In this document: positions 47,598-56,587 of the stretch, piece after piece
Layout: each line of letters starts with the position of its first letter
Numbering within the stretch: position 1 is the first letter of the stretch
NCBI RefSeq assembly: GCF_021117365.1
Contig: NZ_CP088262.1
Coordinates: forward strand, 3,908,501 to 3,972,500
Reading direction: 5' to 3'
Origin: Nocardioides sp. cx-173
GTDB lineage: Bacteria; Actinomycetota; Actinomycetes; Propionibacteriales; Nocardioidaceae
Length of the DNA stretch: 64,000 nt
Notes under the pieces: generated by a model
What the model saw: only the letters and a program-made list of their open reading frames with translations
Database searches by the model: none
Told to the model about the DNA's origin: nothing
Translations under genes and position numbers: made by a program

Positions 47598-47810
47598 GTG
47601 CTCAAGTTCCTGCTCGTCGTGGCGATCTTCGCTGTGGCGGTCTACCTCGTCACCCGGCTCGCCCAGCAACGCGGCGCGGGCACCCGGCCGACGCTGCCGC
47701 GTCGCCGGCCGCCGGCCGCGCCCCCTCGGGTGATCGGACCCGACGACGACGAGGACTTCCTGCGCGATCTCGACCGCAAGCGACGCCACCCGGAGGACCC
47801 GGACGCCTGA
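47598..47810 (+). CDS. Small single-pass membrane protein with Pro/Arg-rich tail
   Basis: This 70-residue protein has a GTG start at 47598 (MLKFLLVVAIFAVAVYLVTR as translated). One N-terminal transmembrane helix is followed by a low-complexity stretch TLPRRRPPAAPPRVIGPDDDEDFLRDLDRKRR. The DDDEDFLRDLDRKRR end looks like a short helical conserved segment. No function is known. It lies between the DUF4229-type gene and a palindromic repeat. Confidence 0.65.
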   Translation: MLKFLLVVAIFAVAVYLVTRLAQQRGAGTRPTLPRRRPPAAPPRVIGPDDDEDFLRDLDRKRRHPEDPDA

Positions 47811-47835
47811 CGGCGCCGCAGCTACTGGGCCTTTC

Positions 47836-47896
47836 CCTGACGTTCTGGGCCGCAATTTCACCCCAGAACGTCAGGCTTATCAGCATCTGCTGATAA
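47836..47896. repeat. Palindromic intergenic repeat, copy B, before ccsB
   Basis: CCTGACGTTCTGGG (47836-47849), loop CCGCAATTTCAC (47850-47861), CCCAGAACGTCAGG (47862-47875): a perfect 14-bp stem. It is followed by TTATCAGCA-TC-TGCTGATAA (47877-47896), a 9-bp palindrome identical to the inner part of copy A. Relative to the loop core, the second palindrome sits on the other side than in copy A, so the elements are modular. It lies between the convergent 70-residue gene and ccsB. Confidence 0.8.
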
Positions 47897-47908
47897 CCCT
47901 GCCCAGCC

Positions 47909-48892
47909 TCAGGGCCGCGCCACCACCGTGACGATCTCGGCGTACGAATGCTGGCTGGTGGTGGAGAAGAAGTTGATCCCGATGAAGTTGAACCACAAGG
48001 TGGCGACGCCGACGAGGGCGAGGATCGCGGCGTTGCGGCCCTTCCAGCCCGCGGTGGAGCGGGCGTGCAGGTAGGCGGCGTAGACGACCCAGGTGATGAA
48101 CGCCCAGACCTCCTTGGGGTCCCAGTTCCAGTACGACGACCACGCCTCGTGGGCCCAGATGGGCCCGGTGATCAGGACCGCGAAGGTCCACACCGGGAAC
48201 GCGAAGGCGTGGATCCGGTACGACACCCGGTCCAGCGTCGGCAGCGACGGCACCCGCGCGAGCGGGCCGGAGGTGGCCTCGCCGCGCCGGTCCTTGACCA
48301 GGTACGCCGCCGACAGGATGCCGCCGAGGGTGAACGCCCCGGTGGCGATCACGGCCGAGACGACGTGGATCACCAGCCAGTAGGAGTTCAGCGCCTCGGT
48401 CAGCGGGGTGACCTCGCTGTGCAGCCAGATCACCGAGACCATCAGCGTGCTGAGGACGAACGCGGTCACGATCGGCGCCATCCACGCGAGGGAGAAGCGG
48501 CGGTAGAGCACCAGGTACATCACCGTCACCACGAAGGTGCCGGACACCGTGAACTCGTACATGTTGCCCCACGGGACCCGGTTGGGGTCGGCCGCGAGGC
48601 CGCGGGCCAGCAGCGCCACGAAGTGCACGGCGCCCGCCAGCCCCGTGAGCAGCAGCCCCAGGCGGCCGAACATCGCGACCCGGCGCTCCCGGCCGGCGGC
48701 GCGGTCCGGCCCGGTCTCGACGGCGACGGCACCCTCAGACGCGGCACCTGCAGCACCTGCGGACGCGCGCGCCGGCGCGGGCTCGCGCAGCGACGCCCAC
48801 TCCACCAGGTGCGCCAGCAGGGCCAGGAAGTAGACGATCCCGGCTACCGCGACGGCCTGGTCGCTGAGGTTCTCCCACGCTGCGTCGGTCAT
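47909..48892 (-). CDS. ccsB: System II cytochrome c synthetase subunit CcsB/CcsA-type
   Basis: This 327-residue membrane protein carries the heme-binding WWD-type motif in WSSYWNWDPKEVWAFITWVVYAAYLHAR, flanked by conserved His residues (VIHVVSAVIATGAF, HAFAFPVWTF). It has about eight helices. With ResB it transports heme and ligates it to apocytochrome c outside the membrane. The ATG overlaps the resB stop (ATGA). The insert EPAPARASAGAAGAASEGA in the first loop is low complexity. In mycobacteria the equivalent gene (Rv0529) has the same neighbours in the same order. Confidence 0.92.
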   Translation of the reverse strand: MTDAAWENLSDQAVAVAGIVYFLALLAHLVEWASLREPAPARASAGAAGAASEGAVAVETGPDRAAGRERRVAMFGRLGLLLTGLAGAVHFVALLARGLAADPNRVPWGNMYEFTVSGTFVVTVMYLVLYRRFSLAWMAPIVTAFVLSTLMVSVIWLHSEVTPLTEALNSYWLVIHVVSAVIATGAFTLGGILSAAYLVKDRRGEATSGPLARVPSLPTLDRVSYRIHAFAFPVWTFAVLITGPIWAHEAWSSYWNWDPKEVWAFITWVVYAAYLHARSTAGWKGRNAAILALVGVATLWFNFIGINFFSTTSQHSYAEIVTVVARP

Positions 48893-50472
48893 GTGTCGGC
48901 CTTCTCCTCGTCGTGCGGTACGGCGGTCTGCAGGTCCGCGACCAGCTCCTCGAGCACCGGGACCACGTCCCCGCCACCGGAGCGGTCGAGCGCCGCGACC
49001 TCCACCATCGTGACACCCTCCTCGCGACGGGCGCGAACCCAGACCCGACGCGGGCGGATGAACAGCGACCCGAGCAGCCCGACCAGTGCCAGGACGACGC
49101 CGGCGAGCGCGACCTCCTTGCCCGGGCTCTGGCTGAACTGGATGCGCGTCCAGGGCCGCACCTCGTCGAAGGTCACGGTCCCGAGCCCGTCGGGCAGGGT
49201 CGCGGTCTCACCGAGCCCGAGGTCGAGCCGCAGCGGCTTGCCCTCGTCGTTCAGGACCTGCTCGGCGGCGTCCTTGTCGAGGTCGTAGACCGACTGCGGG
49301 CCGGAGTCCAGACCCAGGTCGCCGGTGTAGACCTGCATCGAGATCAGCGGGTTGGCGTCGTTGGGGTAGATCGTCGCGGGGTTGCCGTCGATCAGCTGGA
49401 AGGTGGGGTAGAACAGCCCCTCCAGCCCGACCTGCCCGGTCGGGGAGTCGGGGACCTTCACCACGCCGAACGACAGGAACGACTGGTCCTGCGGCAGGAA
49501 CGGCACCGGCCCGCTGAACACCTCGTCGCCGTTGCCGTCCTTGACGGTGATGACCGGCGCGTACCCGTGACCGATCAGGAAGACGTCGGTGTCGCCGACG
49601 CTGAGCGGGTGGTTGACCCGCAGGTCGTAGGTCTTCTCCTCGGCCGTCGGCGACTCGCGGTAGGTCAGGCCCGCCTTGAACGCCCGCGCCAGCACGCCGC
49701 GCCGCGGGGTGTTCTGCCACTCGACGTCGAAGTCGTCGAAGGTGAAGACGAACGGGTCCATCTGGTCGGCCGAGAACAGCTGTCCGGGCTCGAAGTCGTC
49801 GTACTGGGTGAGCGTGTTGGTGAACGTCGAGCCCTCGACGATGATCGCGCCGCCGCGGAAGCCGAACAGCGAGCCCGCCGCGAACGCGACCAGCACGACC
49901 ACCACCGACAGGTGGAAGAGCAGGTTGCCGACCTCGCGGAGGTAGCCGCGCTCGGCGCTGACCGCGTCGGTCCCCGGCTCGGCCGGGCGGAGCCGGTAGC
50001 CGCGCTTCTTCAGCACCGCGCGCGCGGCGTCCAGGACGTCGCCCGCCGGCGCGTCGCTCTCGTACGACGTGTGGTCGGGCAGGCGGGCCAGGTTGCGCGG
50101 CGCCGCGGGCGGGGCCGCCCGGATCGCGCGCAGGTAGACGAAGGTGCGCGGGATGATGCAGCCCACGAGGGAGACCATGAGCAGCAGGTAGATGGCCGAG
50201 AACCACGCGGAGTCGTAGACCGAGAACAGCTGGAGCCGCTCGTAGATGGGCGTGAGCGTCGGGTGCTCGTCCTGCCAGCGCGCCGTCTTCGAGGAGTCGA
50301 CGCCCTCCTGCGGGATGATCGAGCCCGGCACCGCCGCCAGGGCCAGCAGCAGGAGCAGGATGAGCGCCGTCCGCATGGAGGTGAGCTGACGCCACAGCCA
50401 GCGGCCGAGCTCGCGGGGGGTGAGCTCGCCGGAGCGCCGCTCGGGCGCCTCCGGGGGCAGGGTCGCGGTCAC
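48889..50472 (-). CDS. resB: Cytochrome c biogenesis protein ResB
   Basis: This 527-residue protein has four helices and a large extracytoplasmic domain between the third and fourth (about residues 250-450; RGGAIIVEGSTFTNTLTQYDDFEPG onwards). N-terminal TPRELGRWLWRQLTSMRTALILLLLLALAAVPGSIIPQ and the final helix KEVALAGVVLALVGLLGSLFI are diagnostic. It is the partner of CcsB in the system II synthetase, binding apocytochrome. The GTG start at 50472 overlaps the ccdA stop. Confidence 0.92.
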   Translation of the reverse strand: MTATLPPEAPERRSGELTPRELGRWLWRQLTSMRTALILLLLLALAAVPGSIIPQEGVDSSKTARWQDEHPTLTPIYERLQLFSVYDSAWFSAIYLLLMVSLVGCIIPRTFVYLRAIRAAPPAAPRNLARLPDHTSYESDAPAGDVLDAARAVLKKRGYRLRPAEPGTDAVSAERGYLREVGNLLFHLSVVVVLVAFAAGSLFGFRGGAIIVEGSTFTNTLTQYDDFEPGQLFSADQMDPFVFTFDDFDVEWQNTPRRGVLARAFKAGLTYRESPTAEEKTYDLRVNHPLSVGDTDVFLIGHGYAPVITVKDGNGDEVFSGPVPFLPQDQSFLSFGVVKVPDSPTGQVGLEGLFYPTFQLIDGNPATIYPNDANPLISMQVYTGDLGLDSGPQSVYDLDKDAAEQVLNDEGKPLRLDLGLGETATLPDGLGTVTFDEVRPWTRIQFSQSPGKEVALAGVVLALVGLLGSLFIRPRRVWVRARREEGVTMVEVAALDRSGGGDVVPVLEELVADLQTAVPHDEEKADT

Positions 50473-51230
50473 ACGCTCACCTCGAAGTCGCTGACCAGCT
50501 CGCTCTGGACCCACGTGACCGCGGTGTCCCACCAGCCGGTCACCAGCAGGACGCCGACCGCGACCAGCATCAGCCCGCCGACGCGGGTCACCCAGGCCTG
50601 GTGGCGGCGGACGAACGCGATCGCGCCCAGCGCCCGGCTGTAGAGCAGCCCCACCACGACGAAGGGGATGCCGAGGCCGAGCGCGTAGACGCCCGAGAGC
50701 AGCGCGCCCCGCCCGGCCGTGGCCTCGTTGAACGACAGCGCGCTGATGGCCCCGAGCGTCGGACCGATGCAGGGCGTCCAGCCGAGGCCGAACAGCACGC
50801 CGAGCAGCGGGGCCGCCGCCAGTCCGACGGCCGGCACCTTGTGGACGCGCCACTCGCGCTGCAGGAAGGGGACCAGCCCGGCGAAGGCCAGGCCGAAGAG
50901 GATGGTGAGGACCCCGAGGCCGATCGTGATCTCGTCCTGCCAGGTCCGCAGCCAGTAGCCGACCGACCCGATCGCCGTGCCGATCGCCACGAACACCGCG
51001 GCGAACCCGAGCACGAACAGCACCGAGCCGAGCACCATCCGCCCGCGGCGCGAGTCGCCCTCACCCGAGGCGAGGTCCGCGCCGGACAGGCCCGTGGCAT
51101 AGGAGAGGTAGCCGGGCAGCAGCGGGATCACGCAGGGAGAGAAGAAGGAGACCAACCCGGCCACCAGGGCGACCGGCAGGGCGAGAGCGAGCGAGCCGCC
51201 GGCGGCCTGCTCCTGGAACCAGTCACCCAT
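50469..51230 (-). CDS. ccdA: Cytochrome c biogenesis / thiol-disulfide transporter CcdA
   Basis: This 253-residue six-helix membrane protein passes reducing equivalents from cytoplasmic thioredoxin to the outside. It contains both reactive cysteine motifs, SFFSPCVIPLLPGYL and GLGWTPCIGPTLGAI. It probably reduces ResA, whose gene precedes it with an 8-bp overlap, and its stop overlaps the resB start. Length and topology are as in DsbD-beta/CcdA proteins. Confidence 0.93.
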   Translation of the reverse strand: MGDWFQEQAAGGSLALALPVALVAGLVSFFSPCVIPLLPGYLSYATGLSGADLASGEGDSRRGRMVLGSVLFVLGFAAVFVAIGTAIGSVGYWLRTWQDEITIGLGVLTILFGLAFAGLVPFLQREWRVHKVPAVGLAAAPLLGVLFGLGWTPCIGPTLGAISALSFNEATAGRGALLSGVYALGLGIPFVVVGLLYSRALGAIAFVRRHQAWVTRVGGLMLVAVGVLLVTGWWDTAVTWVQSELVSDFEVSV

Positions 51231-51804
51231 CGGCGGCCGCGGCCCCCTCGACCAGGGCTTCGAGCGTGGTCCGTGACGGGATGGGCCCGCTGATGAGCGA
51301 CGCCACGCGGCCCTCGCGGTCCAGCACGACGGTGCTGGGCATCGAGCGCGGGAAGTACCGGGCCCCGAAGGCGAGCAGGGTCTCGCTGCCGGGGTCGTAG
51401 ATGGAGGGGTAGGTGACGCCGTACTTGGTCTCGAACGTCCGCGCCTCCGCCTCGCTGATGTTGCGGATGTTGATGCCGACGAACGTCGCGTCCAGCTCCT
51501 CGGCCGCCTCGACCAGCATCGGCATCTCGGTGCGGCACGGACCGCACTGCGACCACCAGACGTTGACCACGACGACCTCGCCGCGCAGGTCCTCGAGGTC
51601 GAGCTCCTCGCCGTCGAGGGTCGTGCCGGACAGCTCGATCGGCGCCTCCCGGTCCTCGGCGGCCACCTCGGCCACGTTGTTGCCCTTGGTCCCGGGCACG
51701 TAGCCGCCCTCGCCGGTCCCCTGCAGTCCCGAGCAGCCGGTGGTCAGCCCCGCCGTCAGCAGGGCGACGAGGAGCGGTGCGGCGATACGGCGAAGCGAGG
51801 ACAT
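51223..51804 (-). CDS. resA: ResA/TlpA-like thiol-disulfide oxidoreductase (lipoprotein)
   Basis: This 193-residue extracytoplasmic thioredoxin-fold protein has the lipobox TAGLTTGC (Cys24), a linker to about residue 50 and a TlpA domain with WWSQCGPC (C87, C90) and cis-Pro loop SMPSTVVLD. It should keep the haem-binding cysteines of apocytochrome c reduced, recharged by CcdA. It overlaps ccdA by 8 bp, and one base separates it from the histidine phosphatase gene upstream. Confidence 0.92.
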   Translation of the reverse strand: MSSLRRIAAPLLVALLTAGLTTGCSGLQGTGEGGYVPGTKGNNVAEVAAEDREAPIELSGTTLDGEELDLEDLRGEVVVVNVWWSQCGPCRTEMPMLVEAAEELDATFVGINIRNISEAEARTFETKYGVTYPSIYDPGSETLLAFGARYFPRSMPSTVVLDREGRVASLISGPIPSRTTLEALVEGAAAADG

Positions 51805-51805
51805 G

Positions 51806-52486
51806 TCAGGGCCGGTGCTCCTCGGGGGCGCCGCCGGCCGAGAACGGCGCCTTCTTGTCCGCGGTCGGGATCAGGTCGCCGGCCGGCTCGCTGTAGGAGA
51901 CCTGGGTGAGCCGGTCGCCGACGAAGTGCAGCGACGTGAGCGAGGCCAGCGTGCACTGCCGCGAGCGCGGGTCGTGGAGGAACGAGCGCTTCTCGGCGTG
52001 CAGACGGGTGATCCAGATCGGCAGCTGATGCGACACCAGGACCGCCTCGTGCCCGGCCGCCGCCTCCCGGGCGTCACGGACCGCGGACATCATCCGGGCG
52101 ACGACCTCGCGGTAGGGCTCCCCCCACGAGGGCTTCCAGGGGTTCCACAGGTAGCGCCAGTTCTTGGGGTTCTTCAGGGTGCCGTCGCCCTGCCCGAAGC
52201 GCTTGCCCTCGAAGACGTTGGTGGACTCGATGATCCGCTCGTCGGTGACGATGTCCAGGCCGCGCACCACCGCCAGCGGCTGCGCCGTCTCCTGGGCCCG
52301 CTCGAGCGGCGAGACCCGCAGGTGCACGATGTCGCGCCCCTTGATCGAGTCGGCGACCTTCTCCGCCATCTGCTTGCCCAGCTCGGAGAGGTGGAAGCCG
52401 TCGCGCCGGCCGTAGAGGACGCCGTCGGGGTTGTGGACCTCCCCGTGGCGCATGAGGTGGACGATCGTGTCGGGGGTCTGGCTCAT
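51806..52486 (-). CDS. Histidine phosphatase superfamily protein
   Basis: This 226-residue protein has the RHG motif at the N-terminus ([19 protein letters not shown]) and the second catalytic region [18 protein letters not shown]. It is similar in size and position to Rv0525 of M. tuberculosis, which lies between hemL and the thioredoxin gene. The true substrate is not known; phosphoglycerate mutase is a common but weak label. The ATG overlaps the hemL stop, so it is expressed with hemL. Confidence 0.85.
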   Translation of the reverse strand: MSQTPDTIVHLMRHGEVHNPDGVLYGRRDGFHLSELGKQMAEKVADSIKGRDIVHLRVSPLERAQETAQPLAVVRGLDIVTDERIIESTNVFEGKRFGQGDGTLKNPKNWRYLWNPWKPSWGEPYREVVARMMSAVRDAREAAAGHEAVLVSHQLPIWITRLHAEKRSFLHDPRSRQCTLASLTSLHFVGDRLTQVSYSEPAGDLIPTADKKAPFSAGGAPEEHRP

Positions 52487-53862
52487 CGGGCTCCTCGGGA
52501 GGCGGCGGCCGCTTCGGCCGCGGCGGGCAGGGCGTCGAGCACGGTCTGGACGGCGCGATCGTCGTGGGCGGAGGAGAGGAACCACGTCTCGTACGCCGAC
52601 GGCGGCAGGTAGACCTGGCGGTCGAGCATCGCGTGGAAGAACGCGGCGTACGCCACCGTGTCGGTGCGCGAGGCGTCCGCGAAGTCGCGCACGGGGCCGT
52701 CGGCGGGGTCGGTGAAGAACACGGAGAACATGGTGCCCGTGCTCTGCACGACGTGCGGCACGCCGGCCGCGGTGAGCGCCTCGGCGACGCCCTCCTTGAC
52801 GGTCTGCGCGGCGGCGCCGATCTGGGTGTACACCTCGTCGGTGGCCAGGCGCAGCGTGGTGAGCCCCGCGGTGGTCGCGATCGGGTTGCCCGAGAGCGTC
52901 CCGGCCTGGTAGACCGGCCCGTCGGGCGAGAGCTGGGACATGACGTCGGCGCGACCGCCGAACGCCGCGGCGGGGAAGCCGCCGCCCATCACCTTGCCGA
53001 ACGTCACCAGGTCGGGGCGCCAGCCCTCGACCGCGCCGTCCAGACCCCACTGGCCCTGACGCGAGGCGCGGAACCCGGTCATGACCTCGTCGCTCACGAA
53101 CAGCGCGCCGTGGCGCGTGCACGTCTCGGCGAGGAAGCGGTTGAAGCCGGGCTCGGGCGGCACGATGCCCATGTTGCCGGGGGCGGCCTCGGTGACCAGG
53201 CAGGCGATGCGGTCGCCGTGCTCGGCGAAGGCCCTCGTGACGGCGTCCCGGTCGTTGTAGGGCAGCACCAGGGTCAGCGCGGTGGACGACTCGGGCACAC
53301 CTGGCGTCCCCGGCGTCGCGAACGCGACTCCCGAGGAGTCGGGGGACGAGGCGTCGCGACGAAGGGTGGCCAGGCCGGAGCCGGCGGAGGCCAGGAGGGA
53401 GTCGACGTGCCCGTGGTAGCAGCCGGCGAACTTCACGACGACGTCGCGGCCGGTGAACCCGCGCGCGAGCCGGATGGCCGACATGGTGGCCTCGGTGCCG
53501 GAGGAGACGAACCGCACCCGCTCGACCGGCGCCCGCGCGACGATCTCCTCGGCCAGCAGCACCTCGGGCTCGGTGGGGGTGCCGTACGACGTGCCCCGGC
53601 CGACCGCCGCCAGCACCGCGGCCTGGACCTCCGGGTGGGCGTGCCCCAGGAGCATCGGCCCCCACGAGCAGATCAGGTCGACGTACTCGTGGCCGTCGAC
53701 GTCGGTGAGCCAGGCTCCGGCAGCGGAGCGGATGAAGCGCGGCGTGCCTCCGACGGCGTTGAACGCCCGCACCGGGGAGTTGACGCCCCCGGGCGTGACC
53801 GCACGCGCCCGCGCGAAGAGCGCGGCGGACTCGGGTGCTGGGGTGATGCTCACGCCTGCCAT
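52483..53862 (-). CDS. hemL: Glutamate-1-semialdehyde 2,1-aminomutase
   Basis: This 459-residue PLP enzyme makes 5-aminolevulinate for heme. Signatures are [19 protein letters not shown] at the start of the core, [43 protein letters not shown], and the PLP lysine in [20 protein letters not shown] used ATG at 53862; a GTG nine bases further in (VSITPAPES) is equally possible. The gene opens the heme/cytochrome c operon hemL, phosphatase, resA, ccdA, resB, ccsB, in which nearly every junction overlaps. Confidence 0.93.
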   Translation of the reverse strand: MAGVSITPAPESAALFARARAVTPGGVNSPVRAFNAVGGTPRFIRSAAGAWLTDVDGHEYVDLICSWGPMLLGHAHPEVQAAVLAAVGRGTSYGTPTEPEVLLAEEIVARAPVERVRFVSSGTEATMSAIRLARGFTGRDVVVKFAGCYHGHVDSLLASAGSGLATLRRDASSPDSSGVAFATPGTPGVPESSTALTLVLPYNDRDAVTRAFAEHGDRIACLVTEAAPGNMGIVPPEPGFNRFLAETCTRHGALFVSDEVMTGFRASRQGQWGLDGAVEGWRPDLVTFGKVMGGGFPAAAFGGRADVMSQLSPDGPVYQAGTLSGNPIATTAGLTTLRLATDEVYTQIGAAAQTVKEGVAEALTAAGVPHVVQSTGTMFSVFFTDPADGPVRDFADASRTDTVAYAAFFHAMLDRQVYLPPSAYETWFLSSAHDDRAVQTVLDALPAAAEAAAASRGAR

Positions 53863-54100
53863 TGTCGCCGAGAGGGCCAACGAACGGGCATCGCCGCCCG
53901 CTCGCCCCCGGGGGCGACGTGATGCATTCCACTCCACCCGGTGTACGTCGTCACGGAACGGGCGCATACTCGGTTCATGCTCGGCGGCGTCGCCGCCACC
54001 GTGCGAAGCACGCCTCGCGAGGCGTAACTGCGTGTCACAACATTCGTTGGATTGGAACAGCCTGCGGGTGGGAAGCATGGCTGCAACCAAGGGGAGAGAA
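53863..54100. promoter_or_regulatory. Divergent intergenic region, hemL / transglycosylase
   Basis: This 238-bp gap contains a perfect 16-bp palindrome TCGCCCCCGGGGGCGA (53902-53917) on the hemL side. An AT-richer stretch (54028-54060, TGTCACAACATTCGTTGGAT) lies shortly before the transglycosylase start, where its promoter may be. I looked for a c-di-AMP (ydaO) riboswitch, which often precedes actinobacterial wall-hydrolase genes, and could not fit one. No gene seen. Confidence 0.35.
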
Positions 54101-55312
54101 ATGTCCGCCAAGCGATTCGGCCGCCTGCAGAAGGCCACGGCGATCCTGCCGCTCGCCCTGCTCTCGGCCGCCTGGACCGCCAGCCTCGCCGGCATCGGCC
54201 CGACCACCGTCTCGGCCACGACGTCCCAGGAGGGCGAGTCGCTGCCCGACGGGACCAGCGTCCCGACCGACGCGATCGAGGCCCCCGCCTCCGTGACGGC
54301 CGGCAGCGGCCTCGGCGGCGCGGTCGACGGCAACGCGGCGCAGATCATCGCCAGCTCCTCCACCAACGGCATCCCCTCGGCGGCCCTGGCCGCCTACATG
54401 CGCGCCGAGACCGTCATCAACTCCGCCGACAAGGCCTGCCGGCTGCCCTGGCAGCTGGTCGCCGCGATCGGCCGCGTGGAGTCCAACCACGGCCGCTACG
54501 GCGGCAACACGCTCACGGACGACGGCGTCGCGACCCCCGGCATCTTCGGCGTGGCCCTCGACGGCAAGAAGAACACGGCGGTCATCCGCGACACCGACGC
54601 CGGCCTCTACGACCAGGACCAGGCCTTCGACCGGGCCATCGGCCCCATGCAGTTCATCCCCTCGACCTGGTCGGTGGTCGGCGTGGACGCCGACGGCGAC
54701 GGCCAGCGCAACCCCCAGGACATCGACGACGCCGCCCTGGCCTCGGCCGTCTACCTCTGCTCGGGCAACGACGACCTCGGCACCCTCGGCGGCCAGCGGG
54801 CCTCGGTCTACCGCTACAACCACTCGACGGCGTACGTCGACCTGGTGCTGTCGATCATGGACGCCTACCTGTCCGGCGACTACACCTCGGTCCCCAACTC
54901 CACCTCCTCGGCCGGCCACATCGTCCCCGACCCCGGCTACTCCGGCGGCGGCGGCAGCTCCGGCGGCGGGCAGGGCGGCAAGCTGGACAACGGCGGCGGC
55001 AACTCCGGCGGCACGACGCCGAACAACCCGACCCCGAGCGAGCCGGCCGCGCCCGAGCCCACGGACAACGGCGGCGGCGGTGGCAACGGCGGCGGCGGCG
55101 GCGGTGGCAACGGCGGCGGCGGCCTCCCGACGCAGGTGCCGAGCCCCTCACTGCCCTCGGTGACCCTCCCGCCGCTGCCCTCGACCTCAGTGCCGCCCGT
55201 GGACCAGGTCCTGACCTACACGCAGGCGGTGCTGCAGTGCACCCTCGACGGTCTCAACCAGGCGCTCAACCCCGAGGCGTTCAAACAGTGCGTGAAGGAC
55301 TACACCACCTGA
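54101..55312 (+). CDS. Secreted lytic transglycosylase-like protein with Gly/Pro-rich C-terminus
   Basis: This 403-residue protein starts at 54101 ([20 protein letters not shown]), with GGGGAGAG directly upstream. After a signal peptide (cleavage near TVSA, about 45) comes a transglycosylase domain (about 90-260): [21 protein letters not shown] with the catalytic Glu, [12 protein letters not shown], and [14 protein letters not shown]. Inside it, [14 protein letters not shown] looks like a calcium-binding loop. Residues about 275-350 are Gly/Asn/Pro-rich low complexity, then a short C-terminal segment with two Cys ([16 protein letters not shown]). It probably cleaves the peptidoglycan glycan strand in the wall. 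The coding end overlaps the convergent acetyltransferase by 13 bp. Confidence 0.85.
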   Translation: MSAKRFGRLQKATAILPLALLSAAWTASLAGIGPTTVSATTSQEGESLPDGTSVPTDAIEAPASVTAGSGLGGAVDGNAAQIIASSSTNGIPSAALAAYMRAETVINSADKACRLPWQLVAAIGRVESNHGRYGGNTLTDDGVATPGIFGVALDGKKNTAVIRDTDAGLYDQDQAFDRAIGPMQFIPSTWSVVGVDADGDGQRNPQDIDDAALASAVYLCSGNDDLGTLGGQRASVYRYNHSTAYVDLVLSIMDAYLSGDYTSVPNSTSSAGHIVPDPGYSGGGGSSGGGQGGKLDNGGGNSGGTTPNNPTPSEPAAPEPTDNGGGGGNGGGGGGGNGGGGLPTQVPSPSLPSVTLPPLPSTSVPPVDQVLTYTQAVLQCTLDGLNQALNPEAFKQCVKDYTT

Positions 55313-55860
55313 CCCGGCCCCGGCCCTGAACGCGGGGACGCGTCGATCCAGAAGCGCAGCTTGCGGCCGCGGGTGTCCTCGTAGACGCCCCCGTTGACCT
55401 CGATGGTGCGGCGCGAGGCCTCGTTGTCGTCGTCGCACGTGACCAGGACCCGGTCCAGACCCAGCTCGCCCGCCCGCCGTACGGCGAGTGCCAGCGCACG
55501 TGAGGCGTGACCCTCGCGCCGCCGCGACGGCCGCACCGAGTAGCCGATGTGCCCGCCCTGCTCGAGCAGCCAGTCGTTGAGCCGGTGCCTCAGCGCCAGG
55601 AAGCCGACGAGGGTCTCCGGGTCGCCGTCGGTGATCCAGTAGTAGTCGCTCGGCACCAGCCCCCCGGGCAGGGGCTCGACCGGCTCGGCGGCCTGGCGCA
55701 GCCAGTCCACCACCGCCTGGCACCCGCTCTCGCGCAGGTCGCGCCAGCCGCCCGGGAAGTGCCAGTCGCCCGAGCCGTGCATCGTCTCGGCCCCGAACTC
55801 GCGCACGGTCTCCGCCCAGCTCGCGCACAGGCGGACGTCGGGGACGATGAGAGCCGTCAT
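55300..55860 (-). CDS. GNAT-family N-acetyltransferase
   Basis: This 186-residue protein has the GNAT acetyl-CoA motif in HIGYSVRPSRRREGHASRALALAVRRAGELG, followed by VLVTCDDDNEASRRTIEVNGGVYEDTRG. The N-terminal half is as in the GNAT group that also includes ribosomal-protein and antibiotic acetyltransferases, but the acceptor is unknown. It is convergent with the transglycosylase, overlapping it by 13 bp at the stops, and divergent from the thioesterase (40 bp). Confidence 0.85.
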   Translation of the reverse strand: MTALIVPDVRLCASWAETVREFGAETMHGSGDWHFPGGWRDLRESGCQAVVDWLRQAAEPVEPLPGGLVPSDYYWITDGDPETLVGFLALRHRLNDWLLEQGGHIGYSVRPSRRREGHASRALALAVRRAGELGLDRVLVTCDDDNEASRRTIEVNGGVYEDTRGRKLRFWIDASPRSGPGPGQVV

Positions 55861-55900
55861 GGGCCCATCGTAGAAGTGGAACGTGTTCTAGACTCCGCCG

Positions 55901-56572
55901 GTGACCGGATACGTGAGGGACGACCTGGAGCCGGCCGAGATCGAGCGTCAGCGCCGGCTCTACGAGCCGTTCACGCAGAGCGTGCGCGAGCTCCTCGACG
56001 CCGCGATCCGGACCACCGTCGACGACGACGAGATCCGCCGCGCCCAGGCCGACATCGAGGCGGTGGTCGCCCGGCTCCGCACCAGCCAGCTCGACGGACC
56101 GTACGGCGTGCGGTTCGGCGCCGAGGGCCGCGGGCGCCCCTGGGGCAACACGGTCGTGGGCGTGCGCAATGCGGCCGCGCCGCCGCTGCTGATCGACCAC
56201 GACGACGAGGGCAGAGCCTGGTCCGACTTCCACCTCGGCGCCGCCTACGAGGGTCCTCCCGGACTGGTGCACGGGGGCGTCTCGGCGATGGTCCTGGACC
56301 AGATGCTCGGCGAGGCCGCCGGCGCCGGCGGCAAGCCGGGCATGACCGCCACCCTCACCCTGAGCTACCGCCGCGCCACCCCGCTGGGCGACCTGCGCGC
56401 GGAGTCCTGGATCGAGCGCAGCGAGGGCCACAAGACCTGGGCCAAGGGCCATCTGCTCGGCCCCGAGGGCGTCACCGTCGAGGCCGAGGGCCTCTTCGTC
56501 CTCCCCCGCTGGGCCCGCGAGGCGATCGCCAGGCAGGACCCCGACCGGCCCACCCCGCAGTACTTCGAGTAG
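55901..56572 (+). CDS. Hotdog-fold thioesterase (PaaI-type)
   Basis: This 223-residue protein starts with GTG at 55901 (VTGYVRDDLEPAEIERQRRLYE). An N-terminal helical segment of about 90 residues precedes a single hotdog domain: HLGAAYEGPPGLVHGGVSAMVLDQMLGEAAGAGGKPGMTATLTLSYRRATPLGDL carries the central helix and catalytic region of PaaI/YbgC-like acyl-CoA thioesterases. The substrate acyl-CoA is not known. Its stop is 16 bp from that of the convergent ndh gene. Confidence 0.85.
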   Translation: MTGYVRDDLEPAEIERQRRLYEPFTQSVRELLDAAIRTTVDDDEIRRAQADIEAVVARLRTSQLDGPYGVRFGAEGRGRPWGNTVVGVRNAAAPPLLIDHDDEGRAWSDFHLGAAYEGPPGLVHGGVSAMVLDQMLGEAAGAGGKPGMTATLTLSYRRATPLGDLRAESWIERSEGHKTWAKGHLLGPEGVTVEAEGLFVLPRWAREAIARQDPDRPTPQYFE

Positions 56573-56587
56573 CCGTGCCCGGTGGCG

